A stretch of 64,000 nt of DNA from Solibacteraceae bacterium (GTDB taxonomy: Bacteria > Acidobacteriota > Terriglobia > Bryobacterales > Bryobacteraceae): NCBI GenBank assembly GCA_026984795.1, contig JALSRK010000051.1:1-64000 (forward strand), written 5' to 3'. Position numbers and translations under genes: made by a program. The notes beneath the pieces were generated by a model. It worked only from the letters and a program-made list of their open reading frames with translations. It had not been told where the DNA came from and searched no databases. This document shows, one piece after another, positions 1 to 9,643 of the stretch (the stretch's first letter is position 1; each line of letters begins with the position of its first letter).

Positions 1-383
1 TCCCATGAACAAGGCGAAGGGCGCCCCTAAGAGCCTGGCGGTCTCCGCCGCGCCGCAACACCGCCAGGGACGAAGCGACGTAACCCCGGAGCCTTCCCCG
101 CTGGCTGTTGACCGGCGGCAGAGACGATTCCGGAAGCGTCCGCCCCCTTAAAAAGATTCTCTGCTCGGGGACTCGCCAGGGAGAAAGCTCTGAGGCCACG
201 CCGAGGCCCACGTCGCCGGGGACCGCCACAGACCCCGGCGACCGAACGGCTCCGGCGGAAAGGCCCTCGGGGCCGCCCCGGAGCCACCCGGTGCGAACGT
301 CGGTCGGCTACCGGCCGGGCCTCACCGATTCGGGGACTGCGCGACGGTGGCTGGGCCACCCGAGGCGCCACCATTAGTCTGTT

Positions 384-593
384 TTGAGGCCGGCCGGTGG
401 ACCCAAACTCAATCTTTTGCGACGGCGTCCTTACCCGATGCCCGAGGCAACAAATGGATGTCTGGTCACCCCTCGGGGTGGACCCAATGCCCAGATCTAT
501 AAAGCCGCCGCGTTCGACGTGGAATTGAAACCGAGCCGTCCACCCCAGGGTGGACCAGGGGGACCTCCGTCTCCCCTTGACAATTACCTATCA
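384..593. repeat. GGTGGACC repeat field, possible end of an IS21-type element
   Basis: The 9-mer GGTGGACCC occurs at 396-404 and 477-485, and GGTGGACC at 549-556. Inverted copies (GTCCACC at 538-544 and GGTCACCCC at 464-472) face them. Clustered short repeats of this kind, followed by AT-richer spacers, are typical of the multiple transposase-binding sites at the ends of IS21-family elements. That assignment is from memory of the family and is an inference. No istA or istB gene is in the window, so if real it is a solo end or the edge of an element lying to the left. Bases 1-383 hold no ORF that I can support. Confidence 0.3.
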
Positions 594-620
594 TGAGCCG
601 CCCCGGGTTTCCTGGAGACT
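594..620. repeat. IS3 terminal inverted repeat (orfB side)
   Basis: Terminal 27 bp starting TGAGCCGCCCCGGG and ending in GGAGACT. It is the inverted partner of 1879-1905 with two mismatches. The ATCA target duplication lies just outside it at 590-593. Confidence 0.9.
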
Positions 621-623
621 GAA

Positions 624-1855
<1,232 letters not shown>

Positions 1856-1878
1856 TCGTCCATCCTCCCAATTCATGG

Positions 1879-1905
1879 AGTCTCCGGGAAACCCGGGGCG
1901 GTTCA
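1879..1905. repeat. IS3 terminal inverted repeat (orfA side)
   Basis: Reverse complement of the other end. Read inward it starts TGAACCGCCCCGGG. ATCA follows at 1906-1909. The orfA promoter must lie within or just inside this end. Confidence 0.9.
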
Positions 1906-1949
1906 ATCATGGATGTCCCCGTATTTGGTGGCTACGAATCGCCGGCGTC

Positions 1950-2198
1950 TTAGCGCCGCCGCGCCGAGGCCAATCTCATCGCCACGTGGATCGCCGCCCA
2001 CGGTACGGCGAATCCGATCGCCCCGTAGCCCGCCAGAATGACAGCGTACTGAGGCAACGAAAGCTGCTGGCGCACGAAGGTCGTCTCCCACATGCCGGCG
2101 GCGGCGAAGAGCACCGCTGCGATCGAGATCAGAAGCGGAACCAGAACAGCCCACCTGGGACGGCGGTTGCGCTCTCTTGCCAGAGGTTCCCCTCCCAT
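1950..2198 (-). CDS. Small two-helix membrane protein, unknown function
   Basis: 82 aa. A charged N-terminus (ERNRRPRW) is followed by two hydrophobic segments at about residues 16-37 (AVLVPLLISIAAVLFAAAGM) and 50-72 (YAVILAGYGAIGFAVPWAAI). A strong Shine-Dalgarno (AAGGAGG) sits 6 nt upstream of the ATG, which supports expression. I do not recognise the family. It lies between the IS3 element and hicBA. The insertion stops 41 bp beyond its stop codon, so the coding region itself is uninterrupted. Confidence 0.65.
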   Translation of the reverse strand: MGGEPLARERNRRPRWAVLVPLLISIAAVLFAAAGMWETTFVRQQLSLPQYAVILAGYGAIGFAVPWAAIHVAMRLASARRR

Positions 2199-2320
2199 GG
2201 CGGTCCTCCTTGTTGTTGGTGTACTACCAGTCTAATGGAGGTGGACCGCAGTCCCGCGGCGCGCGTTGCGGCGGGCGATCTGGATGGGAGGAGCGCTGCT
2301 GCGAGCGGGATGCGCGCCTG

Positions 2321-2509
2321 TTAACCGATCTGCGGGACCCCGAGGTGGCTGCAGATCTTCCGCGCCAGTCTGTTGTCGATCTCGGAGTGCCGCGGCACCG
2401 AATCCTTGCCGCCGCTTACAGGGTTGACGTAGAGAGAATGCCGCGTCCCCTCGCGGTCGAGGCGGCAGCCGTGGCGGCGGAGGTGCTCGATCAGGCGGCG
2501 CCGTTCCAC
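2321..2509 (-). CDS. hicA: HicA-type mRNA interferase toxin
   Basis: 62 aa with a GTG start. The whole protein matches the HicA/YcfA fold: an N-terminal helix (RRRLIEHLRRHGC), a central strand with the catalytic histidine in EGTRHSLY (His24), the PVPRH-like turn (SVPRHSEID), and a C-terminal helix (LARKICSHLGV). HicA is a double-stranded-RNA-binding-fold RNase that cleaves mRNA when not held by HicB. It overlaps the upstream hicB by 19 nt, in the antitoxin-first order. All expected elements are present, so the pair looks functional. Confidence 0.9.
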   Translation of the reverse strand: MERRRLIEHLRRHGCRLDREGTRHSLYVNPVSGGKDSVPRHSEIDNRLARKICSHLGVPQIG

Positions 2510-2781
2510 GGGCGCGGAACCCCAACCTCCACCGAGAGTGGTACCAGTTCGATGAGGTCCGCCTCGGGCGCCGAGGCGTCCGGATTCGGGCGGGGGAGGG
2601 GCTTGCCTTCTTCGACGAGCGCCTGAGCCAACTCCTGCAAGGCGCTGGCGATCATTACCCGGGCGTCGGCGAGGTCGAATCCCTGGCTCAGGGCGCCCGG
2701 GAAGTCGAGAGCCTCGGCCACGACCATCTTCCGGCCGTCTCGCGGCAAATAAAAGGCTACGTGATACCGCAACACACCCAT
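2491..2781 (-). CDS. hicB: HicB-type antitoxin
   Basis: 96 aa from the ATG at 2781. The N-terminal half is the partial RNase-H-like HicB fold: RYHVAFYLPRDGRKMVVAEALDF, then PGALSQGFDLADA and a helix (MIASALQEL). The C-terminal tail is a short strand-rich segment without an obvious ribbon-helix-helix or HTH, so autoregulation may depend on a separate determinant. It neutralises HicA by covering its active site. A longer form from TTG 2808 is possible. No strong ribosome-binding site is visible for either start. Confidence 0.85.
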   Translation of the reverse strand: MGVLRYHVAFYLPRDGRKMVVAEALDFPGALSQGFDLADARVMIASALQELAQALVEEGKPLPRPNPDASAPEADLIELVPLSVEVGVPRPWNGAA

Positions 2782-3000
2782 AGGGTAGTGCAATGGTCTC
2801 GAGTCCAATGCCCGACGGCCGCCCGAAGCGCTACTGCCATGGGTGGCGCGATCTCAGCCCGCCTGGGCGGACAGCCGGGACGCCCGGCGGTCGAGCCGTA
2901 CAGCCTGCGGCCCGGCAGGATGGCGTCGCACGGCGCCAAGCTAACGAACGGCGGGCCGCCGGCGTGAAACGCGGAACCGGCGTCTTTATCTCTACTTTCT

Positions 3001-4620
3001 CTACTTCACGTACAGCCTCAGCCGCGGCGAGGTGCGGTGCGGGCCCACGGTGATGGTGAGGGGGACGACGCCTGTTGGCGCGTCTTCGGGGACGCGGAAG
3101 TTGATCTGGAAGACGCCGGCGACGAGTTGCGGCGCGGCCCCGGCGTAGAGGATCTCGGCCGGGCGGCCGGCGACGTCCACGGAAACGGGTAGCCTCGGGT
3201 GGGGGAGGATGTCGATCGCCGGCTGGCCGTCGATGCCGGGCGGATCGGTCTGACCCTCGCCGGTGCCGAAGAGGACAGCGATGGAACCGCGCGCGGCGGG
3301 GCTGGCCGCTGAGTTCGGCGTGGCGTCCTGGTTGAGCACCGGCAGGAAGACGCCCGGCGCCGCATCCAGCACCCGCACGCTCTGCCGCATTACCGTCGCC
3401 CCTTGGTAGCGCACCTCGACTTCCGTAGACGGTCCGGCCACCGCGTACGGGGCGATGGCGTTGATCTGCGTGGCCGAGACGTAGAGCAGCGGGGCGGCAT
3501 GGGGGCCGAAGCGCACGGTGACGCCGCCGAGCTCCGTGCCGATGCGGCCGTCGGGGCCGAGCGTGAAGACGGCCGGTTCCTGGGGGCCGATTCCCTGGCC
3601 GAAGATGCTGACGATGAGGCCGGGCGAGACGGCCCCGGCGCGATAGTTGGCGGCGTTGACGACGGCCTGGGCGGCGGCGGGCGTAGCGGTGATGCCGGAA
3701 TCGGGGCGCACCATGAGCGAAGAGACGTCCACGGCCTCGAAGTCCGAGCCGCGCACGCGGCGCAGGTCGCGCAGGGCGTCGTTGTCCCAGCGCTCGTCGG
3801 GCGCGCCGGAGATGTACCACGCCGAGCCGTTGTCGGCGAGGATCATGCCGTACTTCTTGAGCGCCCGCAGGATCACCTGTGCCTCGCGCGAGAAGCCGGA
3901 GATGTCGAAGTCGGCCCGGAGGCGGAAGCGCTGGCCCATGGGCGGGTAGCGGGCTTCGGTGAGGCGGGAGGCGTAGTGGCGCGCCGGCCAGACGTAGGCC
4001 CGGCGGGTCTGGGGCACGGTGAAGCGGATGGCGTGGCGGATCTCGCCGGCGGCGACTTCTTCGTACCGCACTAAGCCAGGCAGGATGGGAAGGCCGGCGG
4101 CGTCGGCCGAGGTCCAGCCGGCGGGCCGCAGCCAGTGGGCGCGCAGGTCGAAGATCGCCCCGGAATCGGCGCGCCAGGAGCCGTCGGGCTGGGGGAAGGC
4201 GCGGTAGAGCTCGTAGAGGATGCAGTTGTCGCGGTCCAGCGCGATGGCGTGGCGGTCGCCGTCGCTATGGGAGCCGCCCTCGATAGGGGCGTCGAGCGGG
4301 ACGGCATAGCCGCCGGGGTCGCTCTCGTCGGCGTAGAGGAAGCTGGCCGGAAGCCGCGGCTGGCTGCCGTCCACTATGACGAAGGGAATGCCGATGGGGC
4401 CGCCTTGCCAGAGGCCGCTGCCGAAGTCCGGGTGGAGGTTCTTGTCCGGGCCGATGGTGGCGACGTAGGTGCCGGAGTTGGGATCCACCGGGAGCTGATC
4501 GACCGGCGCGCTCCAGATGTTTCCCGGCGGGAAGACGGGGCAGCCGGCGATCTCCGGCGGGGCCTGGGCGGCGAGGGGCGCCACCGCCAGGATCAATGCC
4601 GGCATGAGGAATGACCGCAC
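3001..4620 (-). CDS. Secreted protein with C-terminal TIGR03437 domain
   Basis: 539 aa with a Sec signal peptide at about residues 1-19 (LILAVAPLAAQA). The region of roughly residues 25-300 resembles an uncharacterised secreted module beginning CPVFPPGNIWSAPVDQLPVD, with WYISGAPDERWD near its end. Residues about 312-539 form the TIGR03437 domain (VVNAANYRAGAVSPGLIVSIFG, then INAIAPYAV, VLFGTGEGQTDPPG and FQINFRVP), known mainly from Solibacter and relatives, where it ends many secreted proteins. Function is unknown. The start is GTG 4620; ATG 4605 is an alternative. It is transcribed divergently from the secreted protein at 4801. This is the strongest taxonomic marker in the window. Confidence 0.85.
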   Translation of the reverse strand: MRSFLMPALILAVAPLAAQAPPEIAGCPVFPPGNIWSAPVDQLPVDPNSGTYVATIGPDKNLHPDFGSGLWQGGPIGIPFVIVDGSQPRLPASFLYADESDPGGYAVPLDAPIEGGSHSDGDRHAIALDRDNCILYELYRAFPQPDGSWRADSGAIFDLRAHWLRPAGWTSADAAGLPILPGLVRYEEVAAGEIRHAIRFTVPQTRRAYVWPARHYASRLTEARYPPMGQRFRLRADFDISGFSREAQVILRALKKYGMILADNGSAWYISGAPDERWDNDALRDLRRVRGSDFEAVDVSSLMVRPDSGITATPAAAQAVVNAANYRAGAVSPGLIVSIFGQGIGPQEPAVFTLGPDGRIGTELGGVTVRFGPHAAPLLYVSATQINAIAPYAVAGPSTEVEVRYQGATVMRQSVRVLDAAPGVFLPVLNQDATPNSAASPAARGSIAVLFGTGEGQTDPPGIDGQPAIDILPHPRLPVSVDVAGRPAEILYAGAAPQLVAGVFQINFRVPEDAPTGVVPLTITVGPHRTSPRLRLYVK

Positions 4621-4800
4621 AAGAGCATTTTACTGCCCGGGCGCCGGCGCTCTGCGCCTCGGTGTTTTCTCCGTTGTGGCCTCGATCACCTTTTCCATGT
4701 CCTTCAGGTGAATGGCGGTCGGTCTTTGGCATCCCACTCGATCCGGGGATGCTCCCGCGCGGCCGATATCTGTGGTCCGAAAGCACATGGAGGTGATAGC

Positions 4801-5742
4801 ATGCTGAACTCTCGCTTCCTTGTTCATGGGTTTCTTGGCGTTGTTACGCTGGCGGCCGGTGCGCGGTGGCCGGGCGCGCAAGCCGCAGCCCCTTCCGGCG
4901 CAATCTTCACTACGACCGTCGCGGGCGAAGTGGTGAACGAAAACCATTTCGAGTCGAAGTGCGCCGTGTATCTGGACGGCGGCCCCGGGCCGAACGCCCC
5001 GGCGAAGGCCGCAGGCCTCCCGGACGGCGAGTACTACTTTCAGGTGACCGATCCGAGCGGCCGGATGCTCTTGAGTACCGACATCGTCGCCAACCGGAAG
5101 TTCCGCGTCCAGGGTGGCGTGATCGTCGAGTACACGGGATTGGGCGGGCCGGCGCATCCTACGGGCTATGACCAGGATCACCCGGAGTTGGGCGCGATTA
5201 CCATCCGCCTGGCGAATGCGGAGTGCCCGGCAGACTTCGTGGACACGCCCAACAACGGTGGAGTCTACAAGGTCTGGGTGACGCCTGTCGAGGAGTTCCA
5301 GGGCGACCCGCTTCAGGTCGATAGCGAGTGCGGGGGAGGCTGCTATCACGGCTTCTTGCCCCGCAAGTCGAAGACAGACAATTTCAAAGTCACCGAACAG
5401 GCGCCGACCTTTTGCCTGACGGTGGAAAAGGCGCTTCATGATGACCAGGGCAACTACACCGGCCCCGGAGCAGGGTGGGAGTTCATGGTGACGGAACCGC
5501 TGAACGTCACCAACAGCTACTACACCGGCGACGACGGGCGGTTTCAGGTGTGCGGCCTGCCGGAGGGGACCTACACGGTGTTCGAAGTCGAGCAGATCGA
5601 GTACACGTTCCGTGGATTGACGGTCAACGGCGCTGATTACCCCGATTGGCCGGAAGCGTCCTACTCCTTCGATTGGAGTGCCGGCGAGCCGGAACCGGTG
5701 ATCGTGTTCCACAATTGGCAGGTTCCCATCGTTCCTCAGTAA
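4801..5742 (+). CDS. Secreted protein with prealbumin/SpaA-like repeat, unknown function
   Basis: 313 aa from ATG 4801, preceded by GGAGGTGATAGC. The signal peptide covers about residues 1-30 (FLGVVTLAAGARWPGAQAAA). The mature part is acidic and rich in Gly, Asp and aromatic residues. The segment FCLTVEKALHDDQGNYTGPG followed by FQVCGLPEGTYTVFEVEQ is typical of SpaA/Cna-B-like prealbumin folds (T-x-D-G-x-F/Y ... L-P-x-G-x-Y). No LPXTG or PEP-CTERM anchor is seen, so the product is probably released or loosely attached. A cysteine pair (CGGGC) may form a disulfide. Confidence 0.75.
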   Translation: MLNSRFLVHGFLGVVTLAAGARWPGAQAAAPSGAIFTTTVAGEVVNENHFESKCAVYLDGGPGPNAPAKAAGLPDGEYYFQVTDPSGRMLLSTDIVANRKFRVQGGVIVEYTGLGGPAHPTGYDQDHPELGAITIRLANAECPADFVDTPNNGGVYKVWVTPVEEFQGDPLQVDSECGGGCYHGFLPRKSKTDNFKVTEQAPTFCLTVEKALHDDQGNYTGPGAGWEFMVTEPLNVTNSYYTGDDGRFQVCGLPEGTYTVFEVEQIEYTFRGLTVNGADYPDWPEASYSFDWSAGEPEPVIVFHNWQVPIVPQ

Positions 5743-5908
5743 GCTGCCTGATTCGGCAAGGGGGTTCTGATGCGGGGCCTTCTTCCATGCGCCGCCAGCC
5801 GGAACCCCGAGCGTGGAATAGCAGCGCCCCTGCCCGCACGGGACGGTGTTTCGCCGGTGGGCCGGTCCAGAACGCGCACGCTGGTGCGCGGGCTTGGGCT
5901 TGCGGGCT

Positions 5909-5928
5909 ATATTCGCATTCTGTAATAT
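5909..5928. promoter_or_regulatory. Candidate ArsR-type operator before the arsenic operon
   Basis: ATATT-N10-AATAT is a perfect 5-bp inverted repeat ending 11 bp before the ATG of the first ArsR-type regulator. Placement and AT-rich half-sites in a GC-rich context suit an ArsR/SmtB operator, where the repressor blocks its own promoter. Inference only. Confidence 0.4.
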
Positions 5929-5939
5929 GGCTACAGGAC

Positions 5940-6269
5940 ATGCCTGTCCGTTCCAGGCAGCTCTACGAGGCCCGCGCCAAGATCGCCAAAGCGCTGGCTC
6001 ACCCGGTCCGGTTGCTGCTGCTCGACGCGCTCCGGGACAAAGACATGTGCGTCATGGAGATGACGAAGTTGGCGGGCCTGGACCAATCGACAGTGTCCAA
6101 GCACCTGGCCATCCTGAAGGAGGCCGGCCTCGTCGGTGTGCAGAAGGCGGGACCGATGAGTGTGTACTCGATCCGGTGTCAGTGTCTGGACGGCTTCTTC
6201 GCGTGTCTGGAGTCGGTGCTGCGGCAGAACCTAAAGGAGCAGCAGGCGCTGGTGGAGCTGGAAAGCTGA
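5940..6269 (+). CDS. ArsR/SmtB-family metalloregulator
   Basis: 109 aa from ATG 5940. Winged helix: an N-terminal helix (IAKALAHPVRLLLLDAL), then the recognition helix-turn-helix (LAGLDQSTVSKHLAILKEAGLVG) and a beta-wing. Candidate thiol ligands are the cysteine in DKDMCVMEM (the position of the classic ELCVCDL motif, but only one Cys) and the CQC plus a further Cys in YSIRCQCLDGFFACLE near the C-terminus. The arrangement differs from E. coli ArsR. It is the first gene of an apparent operon with an arsenical permease, a thioredoxin-like protein and ACR3, so As(III) or a related thiophilic ion is the likely inducer. Confidence 0.88.
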   Translation: MPVRSRQLYEARAKIAKALAHPVRLLLLDALRDKDMCVMEMTKLAGLDQSTVSKHLAILKEAGLVGVQKAGPMSVYSIRCQCLDGFFACLESVLRQNLKEQQALVELES

Positions 6270-6308
6270 GTTTTTTTGCGCGCCGCATGGCGATATGGCA
6301 ATAGAGCG

Positions 6309-7625
6309 ATGAGTCGCGAGTGGAAAACCTTCGGCGCCTTTCTGGCCGTCTTTCTCGTTGCCTACTACCTGCCCCTGTCGAATCCCAGTGTGCAGGCGGC
6401 CATCCTCGAGGCGTTCCGGATGCTGCAGTGGTATGCCCGGAACCACACGCTGGCCTGCGTCGTGCCGGCGCTGTTCATTGCGGGCGCCATCACGACGTTC
6501 CTGTCGAAGGAGGCGGTCCTGCGGCATCTGGGGCCGCGGGCCGGCAAGCTCGAGGCCTATTCGGTGGCCTCGGTGGCTGGCACCGTGCTGGCGGTCTGCT
6601 CTTGCAGTGTGTTGCCGATGTTCGCCGGCATCTACCGGGTGGGTGCGGGCCTGGGTCCGGCGGCGACGTTTCTCTATTCGGGGCCGGCGCTGAATGTGCT
6701 GGCGATCTTTCTCACCGCGCGGGTGCTGGGTTTCGATCTCGGCCTGTGGCGGGCCGTGGGAGCCATCGGATTCGGCATCCTCGCCGGTGTCCTGATGGCG
6801 GTGATCTTCCGCCGTGACGAGCAGGCGCGCACGGCCGCCATGATGCAACTGCCCGAGCCCCCGCCGGCTCGCCGCAAGATGTGGCAAACCGCCCTCTACT
6901 TTGGGGCGATGATGCTGTTTCTCGTTTTCAGCGACTGGTACCACCCGGGCGACGTCGTTCTCGAGCGCACCGACGGCCTGCGCATCCAGGCAGTGATGCT
7001 GCAAGAGACGAGGGACGACGTGGTGGTCCAGCTCCAGCAGCCGGCGGCGAACCTCGAGGCCGGAGACAGGATCCGGATCCCGAAGCGGGAGATTGCATCG
7101 ATCCGGGAGGTCCGGAGCTGGGTGATGGAGGTCTACGACAGGAAATGGCGGCTGGCCGGCCTGATGGGGCTGGCGGTGCTGTTGATGGTCTGGAAGTGGT
7201 TCGACCGCGCCGAGGTGGCCGAATGGATGCGGAACACTTGGGAGTTCACCAAGCTCCTGGTGCCGCTGCTGTTCGGCGGCGTCTTCGTGGTCGGGTTTCT
7301 CAGCAAGCTGCTGCCGGACGAACAGATCGCCGCGTGGGTGGGGACCAACGATTGGACTTCGACCCTGGTGGCGTCGGTAATCGGCTGCCTGTTCTATTTC
7401 GCCACGCTCACCGAGATTCCGATTCTACAGGCTCTCATCGAGCATGGCATGGCCCAAGGGCCGGCGCTGGCTTTGTTGCTGGCTGGTCCGGCGCTGTCGC
7501 TGCCGAGCATCCTGGTGATCCGCTCGGTGCTGGGCGTCAAGAAGACGGCGGTGTTCACTTGCCTCGTGGTCGTCATGGCCACGGTGGCCGGGTATCTTTA
7601 CGGGAATCTTGTGAAAGGAGCTTAG
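6309..7625 (+). CDS. arsP: ArsP-type (DUF318/UPF0718) permease
   Basis: 438 aa, about ten predicted membrane segments. The conserved family signature CSCSVLPMFAGIY (about residues 97-109) and the matching second-half motif (YFATLTEIPILQALIEHG) identify the DUF318 permease family, whose characterised members (ArsP) export trivalent organoarsenicals. Between the two halves, around residues 215-280, lies a hydrophilic insert (LERTDGLRIQAVML to IPKREIASIREV) that looks like a small beta domain flanked by membrane helices. The start ATG 6309 is chosen because the protein then begins just before the first hydrophobic segment. The next gene begins 3 nt after its stop. Confidence 0.85.
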   Translation: MSREWKTFGAFLAVFLVAYYLPLSNPSVQAAILEAFRMLQWYARNHTLACVVPALFIAGAITTFLSKEAVLRHLGPRAGKLEAYSVASVAGTVLAVCSCSVLPMFAGIYRVGAGLGPAATFLYSGPALNVLAIFLTARVLGFDLGLWRAVGAIGFGILAGVLMAVIFRRDEQARTAAMMQLPEPPPARRKMWQTALYFGAMMLFLVFSDWYHPGDVVLERTDGLRIQAVMLQETRDDVVVQLQQPAANLEAGDRIRIPKREIASIREVRSWVMEVYDRKWRLAGLMGLAVLLMVWKWFDRAEVAEWMRNTWEFTKLLVPLLFGGVFVVGFLSKLLPDEQIAAWVGTNDWTSTLVASVIGCLFYFATLTEIPILQALIEHGMAQGPALALLLAGPALSLPSILVIRSVLGVKKTAVFTCLVVVMATVAGYLYGNLVKGA

Positions 7626-7628
7626 AGG

Positions 7629-7877
7629 ATGAAGATCGAGATCCTCGGAACCGGATGCGCGAAGTGCAATGCGTTGCTCGAGAACACCCGGAAGGCCGTA
7701 GAGCGGCTGGGGTTGGAGGACTGCACGATCGTTAAGATCCAAGATTTCAACGAGATCGCCAGGCGCGGCGTGCTGGTGACTCCGGCGCTGCTGATCGACG
7801 GGGCTGCGAAAGTGGTCGGGCGGGCCGCCACGCCGGCCGAGATCGAAGGTCTTCTCGAAGAAGCGGCGGGCGGCTGA
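7629..7877 (+). CDS. Small CxxC thioredoxin-like protein
   Basis: 82 aa. It matches the short redox-active disulfide / thioredoxin_3 family: MKIEILGTGCAKCNALLEN with the CAKC motif at Cys10 and Cys13, a helix, then the cis-Pro region VLVTPALLIDG and a final helix. Members are commonly encoded beside DUF318 permeases and arsenic genes, where they may pass thiol equivalents or bind metalloid; that role is an inference. GAAAGGAG lies just upstream and the gene is 3 nt from arsP, so the two are surely co-transcribed. Confidence 0.88.
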   Translation: MKIEILGTGCAKCNALLENTRKAVERLGLEDCTIVKIQDFNEIARRGVLVTPALLIDGAAKVVGRAATPAEIEGLLEEAAGG

Positions 7878-7923
7878 GGCCCGCGGATCCGAATCCGGCG
7901 GACGCTGACGGAAAGGGGGACGT

Positions 7924-9045
7924 ATGAGCACACAAGGAAGCGGGAAAACGGCGAAGCGAATCAGTTTCTTCGAGCGCTACCTGACGCTATGGGTCGGGCT
8001 GTGCATGGGGGCCGGGGTCTTGATCGGCCGGGCGGCGCCCGGGCTGACCGGTTGGCTCCGCGGGATGGAATTCGCCGAAGGCAGCCAGGTCAACCTGCCG
8101 ATCGCGGTGCTGCTGTGGCTGATGATCATGCCGATGATGATGCGGGTGGACTTCACCTCGATCCGCAGCGTCGGCCGCAAGCCGCGGGGCCTGCTGATCA
8201 CCATCTTCGTGAACTGGATGGTCAAGCCCTTCTCGATGGCCTTGTTCGGCATCCTCTTTTTCCGGTACGTCTTCGCCGGTTGGATCGACGCCGCCACCGC
8301 CGACCAGTACATCGCCGGCGTGATCATCCTGGCGGCGGCCCCTTGTACGGCGATGGTCTTCGTCTGGAGCTACCTCGCCGACGGAGACCCCGCCTACACG
8401 CTCGTCCAGGTCTCGGTGAACGACCTGATCATGCTGGTGTTGTTCGCGCCGATCGTCAAGCTGCTGGTTACCGGGGCCTCGTCGCTGACCGTGCCGTTCC
8501 GGGTCCTGCTCTATGCGGTCCTGGTGTTCATCGTCATTCCCCTGGCGGTCGGGACGACGCTGCGCACCTTGTTGATCCGGCGCCGGGGCAAGGAGTGGTT
8601 CGAGCGGGAGCTGCTGCCCCGGTTCGCGCCCATCACGATCACGGCGCTGCTGCTGACCCTGATCTTCATCTTTGCCTTCCAGGCCGACAACATCGTCAAC
8701 AAGTTCTTCCACGTGGCGCTGATCGCCGTTCCGATCATCGTCCAGGTCTACTTCAACTCGTCGCTCGCCTACGGGCTGATGCGGCTGTTCAAGGTGGAGT
8801 ACGCGGTAGCGGCTCCCGGGGCCCTCATCGGGGCGAGCAACTTCTTCGAGCTGGCCGTAGCGACGGCGATCGCGCTGTACGGCCCTGAGTCCGGCGCGGC
8901 GCTGGCGACCGTGGTGGGCGTGCTGGTAGAGGTGCCGGTGATGCTCTCGGTCTGCAGGATCTGCAACCGTACCCGGCACTGGTTCGCCTATCCCCCGGCG
9001 GAGGTGGCCGCCGGTGGTAGAGCGCGGCCGATGGAGAGTCCCTGA
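7924..9045 (+). CDS. acr3: ACR3-family arsenite efflux transporter
   Basis: 373 aa with ten membrane segments. It begins FFERYLTLWVGLCMGAGVLIG, the standard opening of ACR3 proteins. The essential membrane cysteine is in ILAAAPCTAMVFVWSYL, and the second-half signature is APGALIGASNFFELAVATAIALYG. Length is as usual for the family. It extrudes As(OH)3 using the proton motive force from the inner membrane. The ribosome-binding site GAAAGGGGGA is 4 nt before the ATG. It follows the thioredoxin-like gene by 46 nt. No arsC reductase is encoded in the visible operon, so arsenate must be reduced elsewhere or arsenite is the main threat. Confidence 0.95.
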   Translation: MSTQGSGKTAKRISFFERYLTLWVGLCMGAGVLIGRAAPGLTGWLRGMEFAEGSQVNLPIAVLLWLMIMPMMMRVDFTSIRSVGRKPRGLLITIFVNWMVKPFSMALFGILFFRYVFAGWIDAATADQYIAGVIILAAAPCTAMVFVWSYLADGDPAYTLVQVSVNDLIMLVLFAPIVKLLVTGASSLTVPFRVLLYAVLVFIVIPLAVGTTLRTLLIRRRGKEWFERELLPRFAPITITALLLTLIFIFAFQADNIVNKFFHVALIAVPIIVQVYFNSSLAYGLMRLFKVEYAVAAPGALIGASNFFELAVATAIALYGPESGAALATVVGVLVEVPVMLSVCRICNRTRHWFAYPPAEVAAGGRARPMESP

Positions 9046-9244
9046 TCAGGTAAGGACCGCCGCTGAAGCCGCCATGAGTGAGAAGGGCGCGGGCCGGCTC
9101 CGGCGACAACAGCCTGATCCGGCAGATTCTCAAAGCGGCCACGGGGGCGGCCCGCCGGCCGAGCGGCGCGATGCTGCTGTGTGTGGCGGGGCTCACTCCG
9201 CCCGGCGCGGCCGGCGGCCGGCGGCTGTCACCCTGGGAAATATC

Positions 9245-9261
9245 TTGACATCCGCATATGC
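9245..9261 (+). promoter_or_regulatory. Promoter -35 box and palindrome before the second ArsR gene
   Basis: TTGACA (9245-9250), a consensus -35 box, is directly followed by the palindrome GCATATGC (9254-9261), 12 bp before the ATG at 9274. If the box is real, the palindrome would sit inside the promoter, as expected for an ArsR-type repressor site. The -10 would fall close to or within the start of the gene, so the message may be nearly leaderless. Inference. Confidence 0.35.
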
Positions 9262-9273
9262 AGGAAGGCTGAG

Positions 9274-9624
9274 ATGAGACGCCTGCACGAGACGTTCCAA
9301 GCCCAGTCGGACGTCAACCGGCTCCGCGTCCTCGGGCTCCTGCTGGCGGCTCCGTGCTGCGCCGGCGAGCTTGTGAACGGGCTTGGCTTGCCCCAGTCGC
9401 TCGTTTCCCACCGCCTGGCCCACCGGCGCCAGGCCGGGCTGGTGGAGCGGCGCCGCAAGCGCCCTTGGGTCGGGTACGGCATCGGCTGCGGTCCCGATCT
9501 TGTGCCGGGACTGTGGCCGTGGTTGCAGAGAGCTCTCCAACCCCGGCCGGCCTTTCAAAAGGACCCCGAGAGATGGGACCGGTTCCGGACCGCCACAGGG
9601 CGCCGCACGGCGGCGCCGGTCTGA
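9274..9624 (+). CDS. Second ArsR-family regulator, with a Cys-Cys motif
   Basis: 116 aa from ATG 9274. The winged helix is clear: SDVNRLRVLGLLLAAPCCAGEL, then the recognition helix in LGLPQSLVSHRLAHRRQAGLV, then a basic wing (RRRKRPWVGYGI). The adjacent Cys pair in APCCAGEL lies where the ELCVCDL thiols sit in ArsR, so metalloid or metal sensing is likely. It stands 20 nt before the RND adaptor and probably controls that efflux system rather than the acr3 operon, which has its own regulator. The C-terminal 30 residues are Arg/Pro-rich and of unclear role. Confidence 0.82.
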   Translation: MRRLHETFQAQSDVNRLRVLGLLLAAPCCAGELVNGLGLPQSLVSHRLAHRRQAGLVERRRKRPWVGYGIGCGPDLVPGLWPWLQRALQPRPAFQKDPERWDRFRTATGRRTAAPV

Positions 9625-9643
9625 GCCAGGGAAAGGAGGCTCT

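Noticed and set aside
1-383. Possible structured RNA or small ORF at the left edge
   Set aside because: GC-rich and able to fold, but no 5S, tRNA, RNase P or tmRNA signature was found and the ORFs are Arg/Pro-rich in all frames.
2782-3000. Short ORFs on both strands between hicB and the TIGR03437 gene
   Set aside because: No ribosome-binding sites and mutually overlapping arginine-rich translations; treated as intergenic.
9046-9273. Possible short gene between acr3 and the second ArsR gene
   Set aside because: ORFs here are Arg/Gly/Pro-rich shadows without ribosome-binding site or recognisable domain. One frame reads GDNSLIRQILKAATGAARR but has no good start.
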